Below are positions 43,516-55,639 of a stretch of DNA of 64,000 bases, piece after piece (the stretch's first letter is position 1; each line of letters starts with the position of its first letter). Position numbers and translations under genes: made by a program. The notes below the pieces were generated by a model that had not been told where the DNA came from, made no database searches, and saw only the letters and a list, made by a program, of their open reading frames with translations. This stretch comes from Heterohyrax brucei (Eukaryota; Chordata; Mammalia; Hyracoidea; Procaviidae), in assembly GCA_028571685.1 (NCBI GenBank), contig CM053140.1, forward strand, positions 59,340,201 to 59,404,200. Reading direction: 5' to 3'.

Positions 43516-45415
43516 GGTTGTAGTTGTTAGGTGCCATCGAGCCGGTTCTGAATCACAGCCACCCTGCATACAATAAAGGAAAACCCCGCCTGGGCCTGTG
43601 CCACCCTCACAGTCATTGCTGTGTTAGAGCCCGTCGTGGCAGCTGCTGTGTCGGTCTATCTCAGCCAAGGCCTTTCTATTTTTGGCCTACCCTTTATTCT
43701 ACCGAGCATGACGTCCTTCTCCAGGGAATGGACTCCTCCTGATAACATGTCTAAAGTATGTGAAACAAAGTCGCAGTACCCTTGCTTTTAAGGAATGTCT
43801 AGCTGTGCTTCTTCTAGCACAGATTTGTTTGTTCTCCTGGCAGTCCATGGTATATTCAATATTCTTCACAAATATCGCAATTCAAAGGCATCAGTTCTTC
43901 TCGAGTCTTCTTTATTTACAGTCCAGCTTTCATATGCCTATGAAGTGATTGAAAATATCATGGCTTGGGCTAGGTGAACCTTTGTCCTCAAAGAGACATC
44001 TTTGTTTCTTCAATACTGTAAAGAGATCTTTTGCAGCAGATTTGCTAATACAATGTGTAGTTTGATTTCTTGACGGGCTGCTTCCTTGTGTGTTGATTGT
44101 GGATATAAGAAGGGTGAAATCCTTGACAACTTCAATATTTTCTCTGTTTAGCATGATGCTGCTAATTGGTCCAATTGTGAGGATTTTTGTTTTCGTTATG
44201 TTGAGGTGTAATCCACACTGCTGTCTTTCATCTTCCTTAGTAAGCGCTTCAAGTTGTCTTCACTTCCAGCAAACAAGGTTGTGTCATCTGCATAATGCAG
44301 GTTGTTAATGAGTCTTCTTCAGATCTCAAGGCCCTGTTCTTCTTCATATCATCCAGCTTCTTGTTTCGTTTGCTCAGCATTCAGATGGAATAGGTGTGGT
44401 GAAAGACACAATCTTGACACACAGCTTTCCTGACTTTAAGCCACTCAGTATCCCCTTGTTCTGTTTGAACGACTGCCTCTTGGGCTATGTACAGGTTCCT
44501 CATAAGCACAATTAGGTATTCTGGAATTCCCATTCTAGGCAATATTATCCATAGTTTTTTATAATCCACACAGTCAAACGGCTTTCCATAGTCAATAAGG
44601 AAATATCAGAAAGATAAACATCTTTTTGGTATTCTCTGCTTCTAGCTAAGGTCCACCTGACATCAGCAGTGACATCCTTCATTCCACATCCTCTTCTGAT
44701 TCTGGCCTGAATCTCCGGCAGTGCCCTGTCAAGGTACTGTGGCAACTGCTTCTGAATTACCTTCAGCAAAATTTTACTTGCATGTGATATTAATTACATG
44801 ATTCAGCAAGTTCTGAGTTCTGTTGGATCAACTTTCTTTGGAAGGGGCATGAATATTGATCTCTTCCAGTTGAATGGCTAGGTAGCCGTCTTCTAAATCT
44901 CTTGTCATAGACAAGTGAGGACTTCCAACCTTGCATCCATTTGCAGAAACATCTCAACTGGTATTCTGTCAGTTCCTAGAGCTTAGCTTTTCTCAAATGC
45001 CTTCAGTACCACAAGGTTGTCATCCTGTGCTGCTTTCTCAGGTGGCTGAACATCAACCAATTCTTTTTGCTACAGCGATTCTGTGTATGCTTCCATCTAC
45101 TTTTGATGCTTTCTCTTTTAACATTTTGCCCGTAGAATCCTTCAGTTTCGCAACCTGAAGCTGTAATTTTTATTTCAGTTCTTTTAGTTTGAGAACTACT
45201 GAGCGCTTTCTGCCTTTTTGATTTTATAACTCCAGACCTTTGCACACTTCATTATGATGCTTTGTCTCCTCGAGCTGCCCTTTGAAATCTTCTGTTCATC
45301 TCTTTTCCTTCGACATCTCTTCCATTTGTGTTAGCTGGCCCGCACTTGATAGCAAGTTTCAGTCTCTTTTAACACCCATTTCGATCTGTTCTTTCCTTCC
45401 TGTCTTTTTAATGAC
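43516..45415 (-). repeat. RTE (BovB-clade) LINE, 1.9 kb, minus strand
   Basis: The 3' tail is at 43516 ('tgccatcgagccggttctg'). Reverse translation gives reverse transcriptase N-terminal segments in the 44545-44769 frame ('LPQYLDRALPEIQARIRRGCG', about 'YQKDVYLSD') and 'ESRLTVWIIKNYG', the motif A region in decayed form. 44381-44569 continues with 'ILPRMGIPEYLIVLMRNLY'. The endonuclease domain is missing (5'-truncated). Many frameshifts and stops. Confidence 0.88.
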
Positions 45416-45559
45416 CTTTTGCTCTCATTTAACAGCACTTTTTTATTGTTCACAGACTTCTTCAAGGTAGACAGCAGGTGAAAACTATAAAAGCGCAGCA
45501 GGTCCAGCACTTGGTTTCCATACAAATCAGGAGGGATGGAGAAAGATAGTGACATAAGA
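45416..45559. other. Spacer beyond the RTE
   Basis: Sequence like 'ctataaaagcgcagcagg' contains a TATA-like word but no other promoter feature. Not annotated further. Confidence 0.3.
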
Positions 45560-45700
45560 ACGCTACGCAGCAGGGGCCATTACTATCCACCTCAATCTAC
45601 AAAAGAGAAAACCGAGGTGCAGAGGTGAGATGCTTTGCTCAAGAGCACTTGGCAAGTGAGGGGCCCAGCTGGCTCTAAGCCCAAGCTTGACACCATAAGC
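45560..45700 (-). repeat. MIR fragment, likely right half of a split MIR
   Basis: 'attactatccacctcaatc', 'accgaggtgcagaggtg' and 'gctcaagagcacttggc' are the antisense MIR core, missing the part seen at 43490-43515 on the far side of the RTE. Confidence 0.6.
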
Positions 45701-46912
45701 CCGGTCCTCTTTTCTCCTGGTCCTAAAACTGTCCCATCCTGGGGCAGCAGCTGCCAGCTGGAATGAAAGGCAGGAGAATTGAATGTCACAGAGGCAAAGG
45801 TCAAGTCTGGACAGATCTGCCTTGTTTTCCCAGTGACTGTGGTCCTGCTTTTAGTATCAAGCCTATGTTGTTTCAGCAAATGTCAGCGATTGTGACAACC
45901 AGTTATATAGTGAGGCCTGAAATTTCAAATGCTGCCTTGGCGTCCTTGAGACTCACATGGCTACAAAGGCCTCTCTGTAAGTTCTCTGCTATGTCCCCCA
46001 CCCCCTGCCACCTTGGGGAAAGATGCCCGCCCAGCTAGTTCCTCTATTACTTAGACCAGCATCTCCAGCCTGGTTATCAACGGACTCACCTTCCTGCCAG
46101 CCCACTGGGTTATTCAGACAAACAACCATATTCTCCTATAAGACCCAGGGGTACCCCACTCTCTTGTTACTACAAAGCCTGCCTTCCACAGCCCCTGCTA
46201 GGTCACCCTGATCTGGAGCATGAGCCTTGTGTGGCCCTGTGTGGTGGGAGGCCACCTCTTTCTCTGAGCCATGAGTGTATGTGACTAGCAAACCGCCATC
46301 AGTCTCATTTTTCTGGTGTCAAATGCTGTCTGTTTGGTCCCCATCTTGCCCAATCTAGGGCAGAGATCCCTTCTTCACCAATGGGGTGAGCAGGAGGTGA
46401 TCTTAAAACTACTGAAGGCCTGAGAACCTTGTGCACTGCTCCTCTGAGCCCTGCAGCCCGCCTAGCACAGCCTCAGATCTCTGCAGCTTTCCCCTGTGAG
46501 CTGAAGCTGGGCTTGTCCTTAAAACTCTATCCCATGGTTGTGAGGATTGATTGGCACAGCCTTGGAGGGTGATTTACCTCCATGCATCTGAGAGCATTAA
46601 AAACCTGCCTGCTATTGATCTGGGAATTCAGTTCCATATAGTGAGCTTATTTTGGAGAAACAATTTAAGAAAGGCCCACATGGACCTTCCTTCCAGCATA
46701 CTTCATACTTGATAATTAGAGACAACAAAGGGCTCACAGACAGGACTGTGAACACCTTGGGGACAGAATCCTCCCCTGTCCCCTGTGTACTGTTCTGCCC
46801 TGTCGCCTAGCACAGAGTCAGGCACACAGGAGGGCTTCAACTACAATAGAGAGAGGAGAAAACAGCTAAAATTGTTGTGGAAGCCTGTATTTTCTTAGGA
46901 GGAAAAGACAGA
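45701..46912. other. Unique sequence
   Basis: No gene or repeat named. 46560-46740 is AT-richer. Confidence 0.4.
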
Positions 46913-47395
46913 TTTCATGGATTGAATTGTGTACTCTGGGAAATGTGTGTAGCGATTTGAGCGGACCGTGATTTCTGGTACTAGATGATGCCTGTGTGTT
47001 GGAAACTCTGCCTCTATGATGCTAATGAGGGGGGAGGGGTGGCAGCTGGGTGGGTGGGGTAGGATTCAATGTGTAAGACTGAGGCAATCTCTTGGGATAT
47101 AAAAGAAAGAAGTTAGCAGAAAGATTAGGGGACCACATACCACCAAGAAAGAAGCACTGGGAGCAGAGCGTGTTCTTTGGGCTCAGGGTCCCTGTGCCTC
47201 CGAAGCTCCCGCTCCAAGAGAAGGCCAACGACAAGGACTATCCTCCAGAGCCGGCAGAGAAAACCTTCCCCTGGAGCTGGAGCTGATGCCCTGAATTTGG
47301 ACTTATAGTTTACTGGACTGTGACAGAATAAAATTTCTTTTTTTAAAGTCATCTACCTGTGGTATTTCTATAACAGCAACACTAGATGACTAACA
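46913..47395 (+). mobile_element. Solo LTR, MaLR-like
   Basis: 'tttcatggattgaattgtg' to 'cactagatgactaaca'. It has a poly(A) signal-like 'aataaaat' near 47328. It carries the shared LTR middle ('ccaccaagaaagaagcac'). Fossil. Confidence 0.72.
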
Positions 47396-47564
47396 TATAT
47401 ATAATCTGTTTTTTGTTAAAAAAAAAAGTAATAGGTTGAAGAGTCAGGCAAGATATGCCCTAAAATGTGGGTACAACAGTAGCTATCTCTCATCTCTGAG
47501 TGGCAGGGTAGCACGAGAATCTAACTTTTCTTTTGTTCGTTCCATTCTGTAAATACTGAATTAT

Positions 47565-47758
47565 TTTTTACCTTTTGTAGTTGACATTTATGGAACTTTT
47601 CAAGTATACTGCTTTATGCATGTTAACTCATTTAAGCCTTACAACAGCCCTTTAAGATAGGTAAAATTATTTTCATATCATTGTACAGTTGAGGAAACTG
47701 AGGCCAAATGCTTCTCAGTACTAATCGGTGCTTCTAGGATTTGAACCTAGGTATAGTC
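47565..47758 (-). repeat. MIR SINE relic
   Basis: 'catgttaactcatttaagcc', 'cagttgaggaaactgagg' and 'aggatttgaacctaggtat' give a near-complete antisense MIR, immediately left of an LTR. Confidence 0.85.
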
Positions 47759-47760
47759 CC

Positions 47761-48283
47761 TGTCATGGATTGAATTGTGTCACCCCCAAAATACGTGTAG
47801 TAATTTGCCTGGGCCAGGATTCCCTATATTCTACCATTCTCTTACATTTTGCGATTTTCCTACGCTGTATGTTAGAGGATTAGGGTGGGACTGTAAGTCC
47901 CTTCTTAGGATCACCTCCCTGCTCCACTGTAAAGGGAATTTCCCTGGAGTATGGCTGGCACCCCCTTAATCCTTTCATCCTACAAGAGATAAAAGGGAAA
48001 GGAAGCAAGCAGAGAATTGGGAACCTCACACCACCAAGAAAAGGAGCACCAGAAGTATTCATCCTTCAGACCTGAGATTCCTGTGCTGAGATGCTCCCTG
48101 AACAAAGATTGATGCAATACAAGGACTTTCCTCCAGTGCTGACAAGGGGGAAAGCCTCCCCCTGGAGAAGGCATCCTGAATTTGGACTTGTAGCCTGCTG
48201 GACTGTGTAAGAATAAACTTTCGTTTATTAAAGCCATCCACTCTGTGGTGTTTCTGTGAGAGTGGCACTAGCTGACTAAAACT
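47761..48283 (+). mobile_element. Solo LTR, MaLR-like
   Basis: 'tgtcatggattgaattgtg' to 'gcactagctgactaaa'. Closely related to 22277-22790. 366 bp right of another MaLR-like LTR in the same orientation, with a MIR between them, so these two are separate insertions rather than the ends of one provirus. Fossil. Confidence 0.75.
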
Positions 48284-48934
48284 GTCTGTCCTGAGAGACT
48301 GGAGTGCTGCTCTAACATACACTTAAAATGTGGAAGCCACTTTCAAACTGTGAATGGACAGAAGATTCAGAAGGAATCAAGGAGAACTGTGAACACTGAA
48401 GAAGGCATCGGCGGTGAGAGACAACAGCAGAGGACCAGCAGCAGCGGCATCAGCAGGACCAGAGGCAGTGCTGGAGCCGACCCATGGAGCAAGACAGTCG
48501 CAGCTCCTGGCATGGCGTGGTTTGCGCATTGTCTGACTCCCCTGTTCTGAGGTCCATGAAACTTACTTGGTTCAGGGCTGCGTCTTCAGGGTCCTGATAG
48601 TGCTTGGCTTATGGTAGACACTCAGTGAATGTTGGAATGAATTAACAAATGACCAGGAACTTTCTTGACATTGTCTCATTTGATTCTGTCACCAGCCCTG
48701 TCGGTGACGAAACTGAGGCCAGGGAAGCAACTTGACTTGCCCAAAGTCACACCTCTCTGTGTTAGAGGAGGCAGGATCCAAACTCTCAAACCAGGACTCT
48801 TGTCTTCCATCTCTAAATTAGGGCTATCACCTTAGGGACAGCCCTGTGGAGGAGGGAAGAGTGAAGTGCCCTGGAGTGGCAGCAGCCACAGAGAACCCAG
48901 GCCCAGGGACTCGATGGCTGATCACGGCTACCGA
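48284..48934. other. Unique sequence with a MIR
   Basis: 48640-48790 has 'cattgtctcatttgattctg' and 'gacgaaactgaggccaggg', an antisense MIR. The 48400-48500 CAG/GCA-rich segment is low complexity. No gene. Confidence 0.45.
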
Positions 48935-49195
48935 GGGATCCTTGGCCTGCCTTCAGTAGACAGCTGCTGCTGAGCTGATGCCAGCTCATGGAGACCTGTA
49001 CAACACAATAGAATGATGCCCAGTTCTGTGCCAGCTTGATGATTGTTAGCAGGTTTAAGTTCATCGTGGTATGGCTACTGAAGGTCTCCCTGCCCTCGCT
49101 GGCCCTCTGTTTCATCAACACGTGAGCTCCTCTAGTGATCGATCCTTCTGATGACGTGGCCAAAGCAAGTGAACTGAACAGTGTTCCTTTATAAG
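48935..49195 (-). repeat. RTE LINE 3' end, older diverged fragment
   Basis: In reverse it shows the RTE tail region ('gctgatgccagctcatgg') and the following 200 bp ('ccttctgatgacgtggcc' corresponds to 'cctcctgataacatgtcc'). More diverged than the other RTE copies. Confidence 0.6.
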
Positions 49196-51466
49196 GTTTT
49201 TATGGGCAAATTTTTGGAAACAGACAGCCAGGCTTTTCCTCCTAGTTTGTCTCAGTCTGGAAGCTTTGCTGAAACTTGTCCATGATGGGTGACCTCCTGG
49301 TATTTACAATACTGGTGTCATAGCTTCTAGCACCACAGCCAGATAGAAGCCCCCAAGTATTACAAACAGACAAACCTGCCCAGTATCTTCTCAAGAGGAT
49401 GCTCCTCAGCAGCGTTGCTCAGGGAAGGGAGCTGGGGGTGGAGTGAGGGGACTGACTTGAAAGCAAGCAGATTCCTAAGGTCTGTTTGCAAAGATGCGCC
49501 AGGCCCAGGGATTCCATCAGAGGAAGGGAAAGTTCACCAGGGAGGGGGCTGACTCCTCCAGCCAAGCAGGGCCAGGTGGCAGCAGAGAGGATTTAAGCTC
49601 TATCATTTTGAGGATCAGTGATGGTGGTGGGGGTAGTAAGCAAGGAGGCAGGGTCCTGGGTAACAAGGTGGGGCCGTGTCCCCCAGAATAGGGATGGAAA
49701 GATCAGTAGGTTTGGCCTCAACAATACTGGGTTTACATCTCCATTCTGCTACTCGTTGGCCTTGTGTTGCTGGGTATGTTGTTTTATGTCTCTGGGCCTC
49801 AGTTTCCCTCTCTGTAAAATGGTGGAACTTTCCCAAGACTCATGAGGGGGTGTATGAGAAAGAGCCTGGCACACAGGACCTGCTCAGTAACTCTGAGCTC
49901 CCCCTCTGCCCCTGCAGGCAGAAGCAGGAGGATCGTTCTGTTCTGCTCAAGAGACATGTTGTCACCCAGAGAGAGCTGCTGCTTAGAGGGGCCAAGCGGG
50001 CCCAGAGGAAGTAGGGCTTAGACTCTTGTGCTCGTTTTACAAATGTGGAAACAGAGACAGGAGTAGCAGCTTGCCCAGCAGCTCAGGGGCTAGGGATAGA
50101 GAGACTGGGACAAGTGGCTAGGCTTCCTGATTTCTAATCCAAAGCCCATCCCACTACTCAGAAGCAGGACAAGGGAAATTGAGAACGATCCTGCTGTGAG
50201 CCCCAGGGTGCATTCCTGACCTTTCTGGGTCTCAGCTGTGGGTAAATGAGGGTTCCCCGGATGCTTGGTGGGCCTGAGCACTCTGGGACTCTAGGAGAGA
50301 TGACATGGTCACCACTCTCAGCCCTTCCTCATGCCCAGGCCTATGCCAGGTGAGGGAGGTGACATGAAGTGGAGTAGATGGGGACAAGCTAAAGGGCTCT
50401 GCTAGGGCCTGAGTCCTTTTTACAGGGTAGAGGGGGCAGACTTTCACCCCCAGACCCTAGCACAGGATGGGTAAACACCCCACAGGAAAGCAGGGTATCT
50501 TCTGCTGCCCCCTAGCCCCACCCTCACCTGTCCTGCCCACAAGCCCTGCTCCTCAGCTCCCGTTTCCTGCCTGGGCCCTTGGTTAGACCTGGCATCTCCC
50601 TGACCTGTCCACCACCATCAGCGACACGCCTGTCTCTGCTTGGCCACACAGTCCCCTCTTCTTCCTCTGGGTCCATCCACTCCGCCTCCTGAGCCCCAAA
50701 TGCCTTCTACCACTGACCCCCAGTGGCTGTTGGGAAAGGTGACTCCCACTTGTGGCCTGAGCTAAGCGCTGGTTCCAGGAAAGTGACCTTTGCTCTGAGG
50801 GTGGTAGATGATGACAGTGGTGTCCAGGCTGATGAGCACTGATTGTTCACTCAGTGAACACTTATTGAGCACCTACTGTGTGCCTGGCACCATCCAAGGT
50901 GCTGGTGAGGCAGCAAGGAGCAGATCCCAACCAAGTTCTTGCTGCCTTGGAGTTTCCATTTACATTCCTGAGAGTGTGTGTGGATGAATGACAAATAATG
51001 TGCTCAATAATAATTAAATTACACTTCATCTTTGAAGATGGTAAGAGCAGAATTAGGAGGTTTGGGAGAGCTGGGGGAGGGGTGAAATTTTAAGTGGGGT
51101 GCATGGGGTGGGTGGGGTGGTCAGGGCAGGACTAGCTGACGAGAACTTTGATGTCAGACTTACAGGAGGAGACGGCGTGTCTTGGGGAGCATGATTGTGT
51201 TTCCTGCCTTGTGCTGACTGCTCAGAGTGGCCCTCCTGGGCCAGCAGTTTTGCATACCTGGGTTTACCTCTTACCTGCAGGCTGCAGAACCCCTGTCTGC
51301 TCTCCCCATCCATTGTGCTGTTCCCATTTAATTCATTCTCCCCATGGCAGGTGGCGTGAAGATCCCACATGAATGTGATTGTATCATCCTACTGATTAAA
51401 ACCATCCTAGGATTCTCCACTGCCATCAGAACAAAGTCCAAAGTCCTGATAACTTGCTACTCAACC
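49196..51466. other. Unique sequence with MIR and L2 patches
   Basis: 49680-49900 is a sense MIR ('ctgggcctcagtttccctc', 'gagcctggcacacagg'). 50845-50970 ('aacacttattgagcacctac') is an L2 or MIR end. No exon supported. Confidence 0.45.
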
Positions 51467-51779
51467 CAAAGAACCAAACCCACTACCACTGAGTTGATTC
51501 TGACTCATAGTGACCCTATAAAACCAACCAAACCCAGTGCTGTCAAGTCAATTCCAACTCATAGTGATCCTATAGGACAGAGTAGAACTGCTCCGTAGAG
51601 TTTCCAAGGAGTGCCCGGTGGATTTGAACTGCCAACCTTTTGGTTAGCAGTCACAGCACTTAACCACTATGCCACCAGGGCTAACTGTCCCATAGGATTT
51701 CCAAGGACTGTGTGGTGGATTCAAATTGCTGACTTACTGGTTAGCAGCCATAGCTCTTAACCACTATGCCACTGAGCCC
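51467..51779 (-). repeat. AfroSINE with a second AfroSINE nested inside
   Basis: The outer copy spans 51467-51520 (3' core) and 51683-51779 (body and head 'gccactgagccctc'). The inner copy occupies 51521-51682 and is complete ('aaccaaacccagtgctg' to 'gccaccagggct'). Both are minus strand and short form. The inner is younger by position. Confidence 0.88.
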
Positions 51780-51794
51780 TCTATTATTTGCCTC

Positions 51795-52090
51795 AGCCTT
51801 TGCCTGGCTCACTGATATTCAAGCTGCCGAACACAGCCTCCACCAGGAAGCCTTCTCTGGTTTCTATCCACTTTTACCCTACCCTCTCTGACAGTTCACA
51901 TAGAAACCTGTTTCCCCATTACAGCACTTCATCCTGGGTGGTAACTGCTTGTTTGAAAGGTGTGACTCCCCCACAGGTCAGTGTATCCATGAGGAACAGG
52001 TGGCATGTCCTATTCATCCCTGGATTCCTGGCAGCAAGCACAGGCTCAGGCACACAGTAGCAGTACAATAAATTTCTGCTGACTACAGAG
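51795..52090 (+). repeat. L2 LINE 3' end
   Basis: 'ccaccaggaagccttctctgg', 'ctgtttccccattacagc', 'caggctcaggcacacagtag' and 'caataaatttctgctgac' follow the L2 3' end in sense order. Confidence 0.75.
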
Positions 52091-53734
52091 ATGCACGGAT
52101 GGCCCAAGGGACCTGTGGCTGAACAGAGACACGTGAGCTCATTCATTATCTCCTCCTGAGGGGCATGTGGAAGAAGTCCATGGCTGGGAGAGACCTCTAC
52201 TCAGCATCCAGAAACTCATTTGATTTAATTTCATGATTGTTTGGGTCTTTTTTCTTCCTTGGCAACTATGGATTGGGAGCTGATTTGAAAATCAATCTTT
52301 CTCTCCCCCTCCAGCTCACCCGGTGCTGGCGACAGACGTTTCTCAGCACATAACAACAGAGCCAAAGACCCAAGCTCAGGTTTTTATACCTGAACGTCCC
52401 CTCCCTGAGCCTCAGTTTTCTACCAAGTGACTTGAGAGTGTAACTCCTGCCTCATACGGCTGCTGCGAGCAGTGGATGAGCACGTGATGAACACTGGACC
52501 AGTGTCGGGTCAGGCAGGCGTCTTCCTCAGATTTTCCTACCTGCCTAGCCCCTCTGCTCTTGGCACCAGGAAGTCTTTGTCCCTTGCCTGCCTGTGTTTA
52601 GGGTCTGGCTCTGATACGGCCTCCTCCATAAAGTCTGCCTGGACCTCAATTGTTTGAGCCCTGCCTTGCTCTGAAGCTCTCTTCAGACCCTCCATCACCC
52701 TACATGGACAATAACAGGTAACCCGCATGGAGTGGTCACTCCATGCCAGACAGGCACCATGGCAGGCCTATCTGCCTGATCTCATGGAAACCTTACCCCA
52801 CACAATCCTGTGGGGTCATAGCTATTGTTCCTGTTTCATAGCTCATGTGACCCAGACTCAGAGAGCTTGTCACTGCTCAAAGTCACACGGCTTGAAGGTG
52901 GCTGAACAGGGCATGGGGAGTGGCTTTGCTCCCCTCCTCTCCTTCTTCCTAACTTGAAAGTTCCAGAGAATAGAACCCATGACTATGTATCTCTGGTCAG
53001 CACTATTGAGACCACTGAAGCCACCGAGGCCCTGGGCAGGGCCTGAGAATCCCAGGAGGGGGCCACCGCACACTCAACTCCATTAAGAAGATTCCTAGAT
53101 TGCTTACAAGGGGACTCTACCCTGTCCCTGATTTGTCTATCATTTTCTGGGTGACTTTGGGCAGGTTGCCTTCTCAGTTTTCCCATCTGTAAACTGGAGT
53201 CATCAGAGTCTAAGGTATGTTTATTGCCTTTCTAGATAGAATCTCCTACTCTCTGCCCTGGGTGCTGGCAGAGGACACCCCAGACCCCACCTCACCCAAA
53301 TCCTAGATCTCCTGTGCCTCAAATAAGAGGTGAGCCATTCCCACTCTGGTGGCATGGCACACTGTCCATCCTTTAGACAAGAGTATATAGGCCTGAGATT
53401 TTGAATCCATGGCAGACTCATCCCTAGGGACTTGTGCCACAACACAGAACATGAATACAAACGTGTTCCCACCCTAGATAGCAAATAGGGTGAAATATTT
53501 TGGATTAACAGCATGAGAAAGTTATTGTAGAGTCCCAAGAATTTTAAAGATAAGCACCAAGAAGACTTCAAAGGACTTTTTACTTCCCCAGCTGGCCTCT
53601 GCCTCCAACTTCCTCTCCCTACCTCCAAGTGGACTCCATCTGAGGCCTTCCACACAGAAAAGCTGAAAAATCAGTCATAGGAGAAAAAGCTTTGGAAGCC
53701 CCCAAGAATAGGGGTTCACCTCCATCTCTACCAC
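52091..53734. other. Unique sequence with MIR fragments
   Basis: 52400-52540 (sense) and 52715-52920 (antisense: 'catggaaaccttaccccac', 'ctcaaagtcacacggc') are MIR-like. 53125-53215 resembles a sense MIR core. No gene. Confidence 0.45.
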
Positions 53735-53835
53735 TTGGGCAACAAGTAGAACAATGACTGTGAGGCTTGTCCAGCACCGAGCAGGTCACATTCTGCTGTG
53801 CGTAGGAACCAGCTTGATGGAACCTAACAACCACT
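53735..53835 (+). repeat. RTE LINE 3' tail fragment
   Basis: 'ttctgctgtgcgtaggaacc' and 'agcttgatggaacctaac' match the last 100 bases of an RTE with gaps. Confidence 0.55.
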
Positions 53836-53928
53836 TAGCAGCTGTGCAACATTGGGCAAGTTACTACACCTGTCTGAGCCTCAGTTCATCACCTGGATAA
53901 TGGGAAAAGGACACCATGGTACTTTAGA
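53836..53928 (+). repeat. MIR fragment
   Basis: 'gggcaagttactacacctgtc' region with 'cctcagttcatcacctgg' is the sense MIR core. Confidence 0.65.
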
Positions 53929-53996
53929 TGTATAAGAACCAGGGTTGCTATGAGTCAGAATTAATTCCACTGCAACCGGCTTTGTTTGGGTAGTCT
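53929..53996 (+). repeat. AfroSINE 3' fragment
   Basis: 'tgctatgagtcagaattaat' with the 'tttgtttggg' tail; the 5' two thirds are missing. Confidence 0.65.
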
Positions 53997-54120
53997 GTGT
54001 TCAGTGTTTATTTCTTACTTTCTTATTCAGTGTATCTTTAGTGCATGATTTCCCTCAGCTTGCCAAATTGTTATTTGCAATAAAGTAAATGAATAATTAG
54101 ACTTTTCTTTGGCGCTATTA

Positions 54121-54595
54121 TGTTAAAGAGTGTCACTGATGCCCTCTTCCTGGGGTGCAAAACATCTTTATTGAGGCCTGTGCTCCGAGTGAAGAGATGG
54201 GAATTCTCCCAGAGCCGACCACTGGTCCAGCACAGCTTGGATTCTCTGGACTCTCAGGGTGGACAGAGTGACGGAGAATTTTCCATGGAAGAGACCCCAG
54301 TCCTCAACAGAGGTGCAGGCTCTTGGTGACCCTAGCACCAGTAGTGGAGGTGCGGGACCCCTGATTGGTCTGTAGGCAGGAGGCAGTCTACAACTAGGGC
54401 AGAGTGGACAGCTGAGGGTGTCCTCAGCGTGTTCCTCACCCACCCTGCATGGGTGCTCAGTGATAACTGTGAAGACTCCAGCAGGAAATGAGATCCAGAT
54501 AATGGAAGGGCTGTAATCTCTCACTAATGTCGTTCACATGACTGAGATCGTTGATGTCCCACTTTGTTTCTTATAGACTGGGGAAAGCTGAGACA
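54121..54595 (-). mobile_element. Candidate solo LTR (unassigned)
   Basis: On the minus strand, a TG...CA bounded block has a CCAAT-like box (rc at 54361-54368) and an AATAAA signal (rc at about 54169-54175) about 50 bp before its 3' end. This is the order found in retroviral LTRs. No convincing target duplication. Alternatively it is the end of a host or processed transcript on the minus strand. Fossil if an LTR. Confidence 0.35.
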
Positions 54596-54939
54596 TTCTA
54601 GATACCAGGATCATAATCTACCCTTAGCAGCAGGTTCCCTGAGATGCTAAATTCTGAGAGATGTTAACAGATGTTTTCCAGAGAAGGATTGTACACAAAT
54701 CAATTTGCATAACCGTATTAGTCAGTGTTTTGCTATGAAATTAGCAATCTCAAAATCTTGATGGCTTACAATAAAAACACTTATTTTCTCTGCTCATGAA
54801 TCTGTGATGTGGGAGAGGCAGCTCTGCTTCAGGCTGAGGGTGGGCTCTGAGTCCACTCCTCAGATCACCCCTGAAACAGCAACTGTCCCCCCTGTTCTTC
54901 CATAATAAATGACAGGTGCACCGGAGCAGAAATGTCAAT
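54596..54939. other. Unique sequence
   Basis: No gene or repeat recognised. Confidence 0.35.
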
Positions 54940-54985
54940 GATGCTTTTTAAAAACAACTTTGTATTTAAAATCTTTAAATATACT

Positions 54986-54997
54986 CCCCCCCCCCCC
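54986..54997 (+). repeat. Poly-C tract (C12)
   Basis: Twelve cytosines at the tail edge of an AfroSINE. Confidence 0.9.
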
Positions 54998-55142
54998 AAA
55001 CAAGCCAAACCTGTTGTCATCAATTCATTCTATGGGACAGAGTGGAACTGACCCATAGAGTTTCCAAGGAGTGCCTGGAGAATCTGAACTGCTGACCTTT
55101 TGGTTAGCAGCTGTAGCACTGAACCACTACACCTCCAGGGTT
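54998..55142 (-). repeat. AfroSINE, short form, minus strand
   Basis: 'aaacaagccaaacctgttg' to 'cacctccagggttttc'; part of the 3' core is deleted. Confidence 0.85.
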
Positions 55143-55212
55143 TTCATTTATACATACAGGAAAATATATCCTTTTTTTTTGGTTGTATAGTACTGAGTTT
55201 TAGAACATGATA

Positions 55213-55371
55213 ACCCCAAATCAAATCCATCACTGTCCAGTCACTTCGTACTGATTGTGACCCTATAGGACAGAGTAGAACTGCCCCATGGAGTTTCCAA
55301 GGAGCATCTGGCAGATATGATCTGCTGACTTTTTGGTTAGCAGATTTAGCACTTAACCACCAGGATTTCCA
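55213..55371 (-). repeat. AfroSINE, short form, minus strand
   Basis: 'aaccccaaatcaaatccatc' to 'taaccaccaggatttcc'. Only about 70 bp of L1 separates it from the previous copy. Confidence 0.88.
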
Positions 55372-55639
55372 GCACATTCACAGATTTGTGTAATTGCCAC
55401 CACAGTCAGGATCCAGAACAAATTCATCACTCCTCAAATTCCCTTGTGTTGTGTCTTTGAAGACACACTTCTTGTCCTTAACCTCTGGCAACTACTAACC
55501 TGTATTCCAACTCTATGGTTTTCTCTTTTTCAGAATGCCAAGCAAATGGAATTACGCAGTGTGCAGCCTTTTGAGTCTGGCTTCTCTTGCTCACTCAGCA
55601 TAATTATCTTGAGATTTATGTATGTCATTTTGTGTATCA

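Noticed and set aside
45491-45500. 'tataaaag' as a TATA box
   Set aside because: No promoter context; lies in the spacer beyond a dead RTE.
46913-48283. Paired LTRs as the two ends of one provirus
   Set aside because: Only 366 bp lie between them and it is mostly a MIR; no viral internal sequence. Two separate solo LTRs are simpler.
54168-54524. 118-codon minus-strand frame as a possible host last exon
   Set aside because: Low complexity and Pro/Ser-rich; lies in the candidate LTR block; no known domain.
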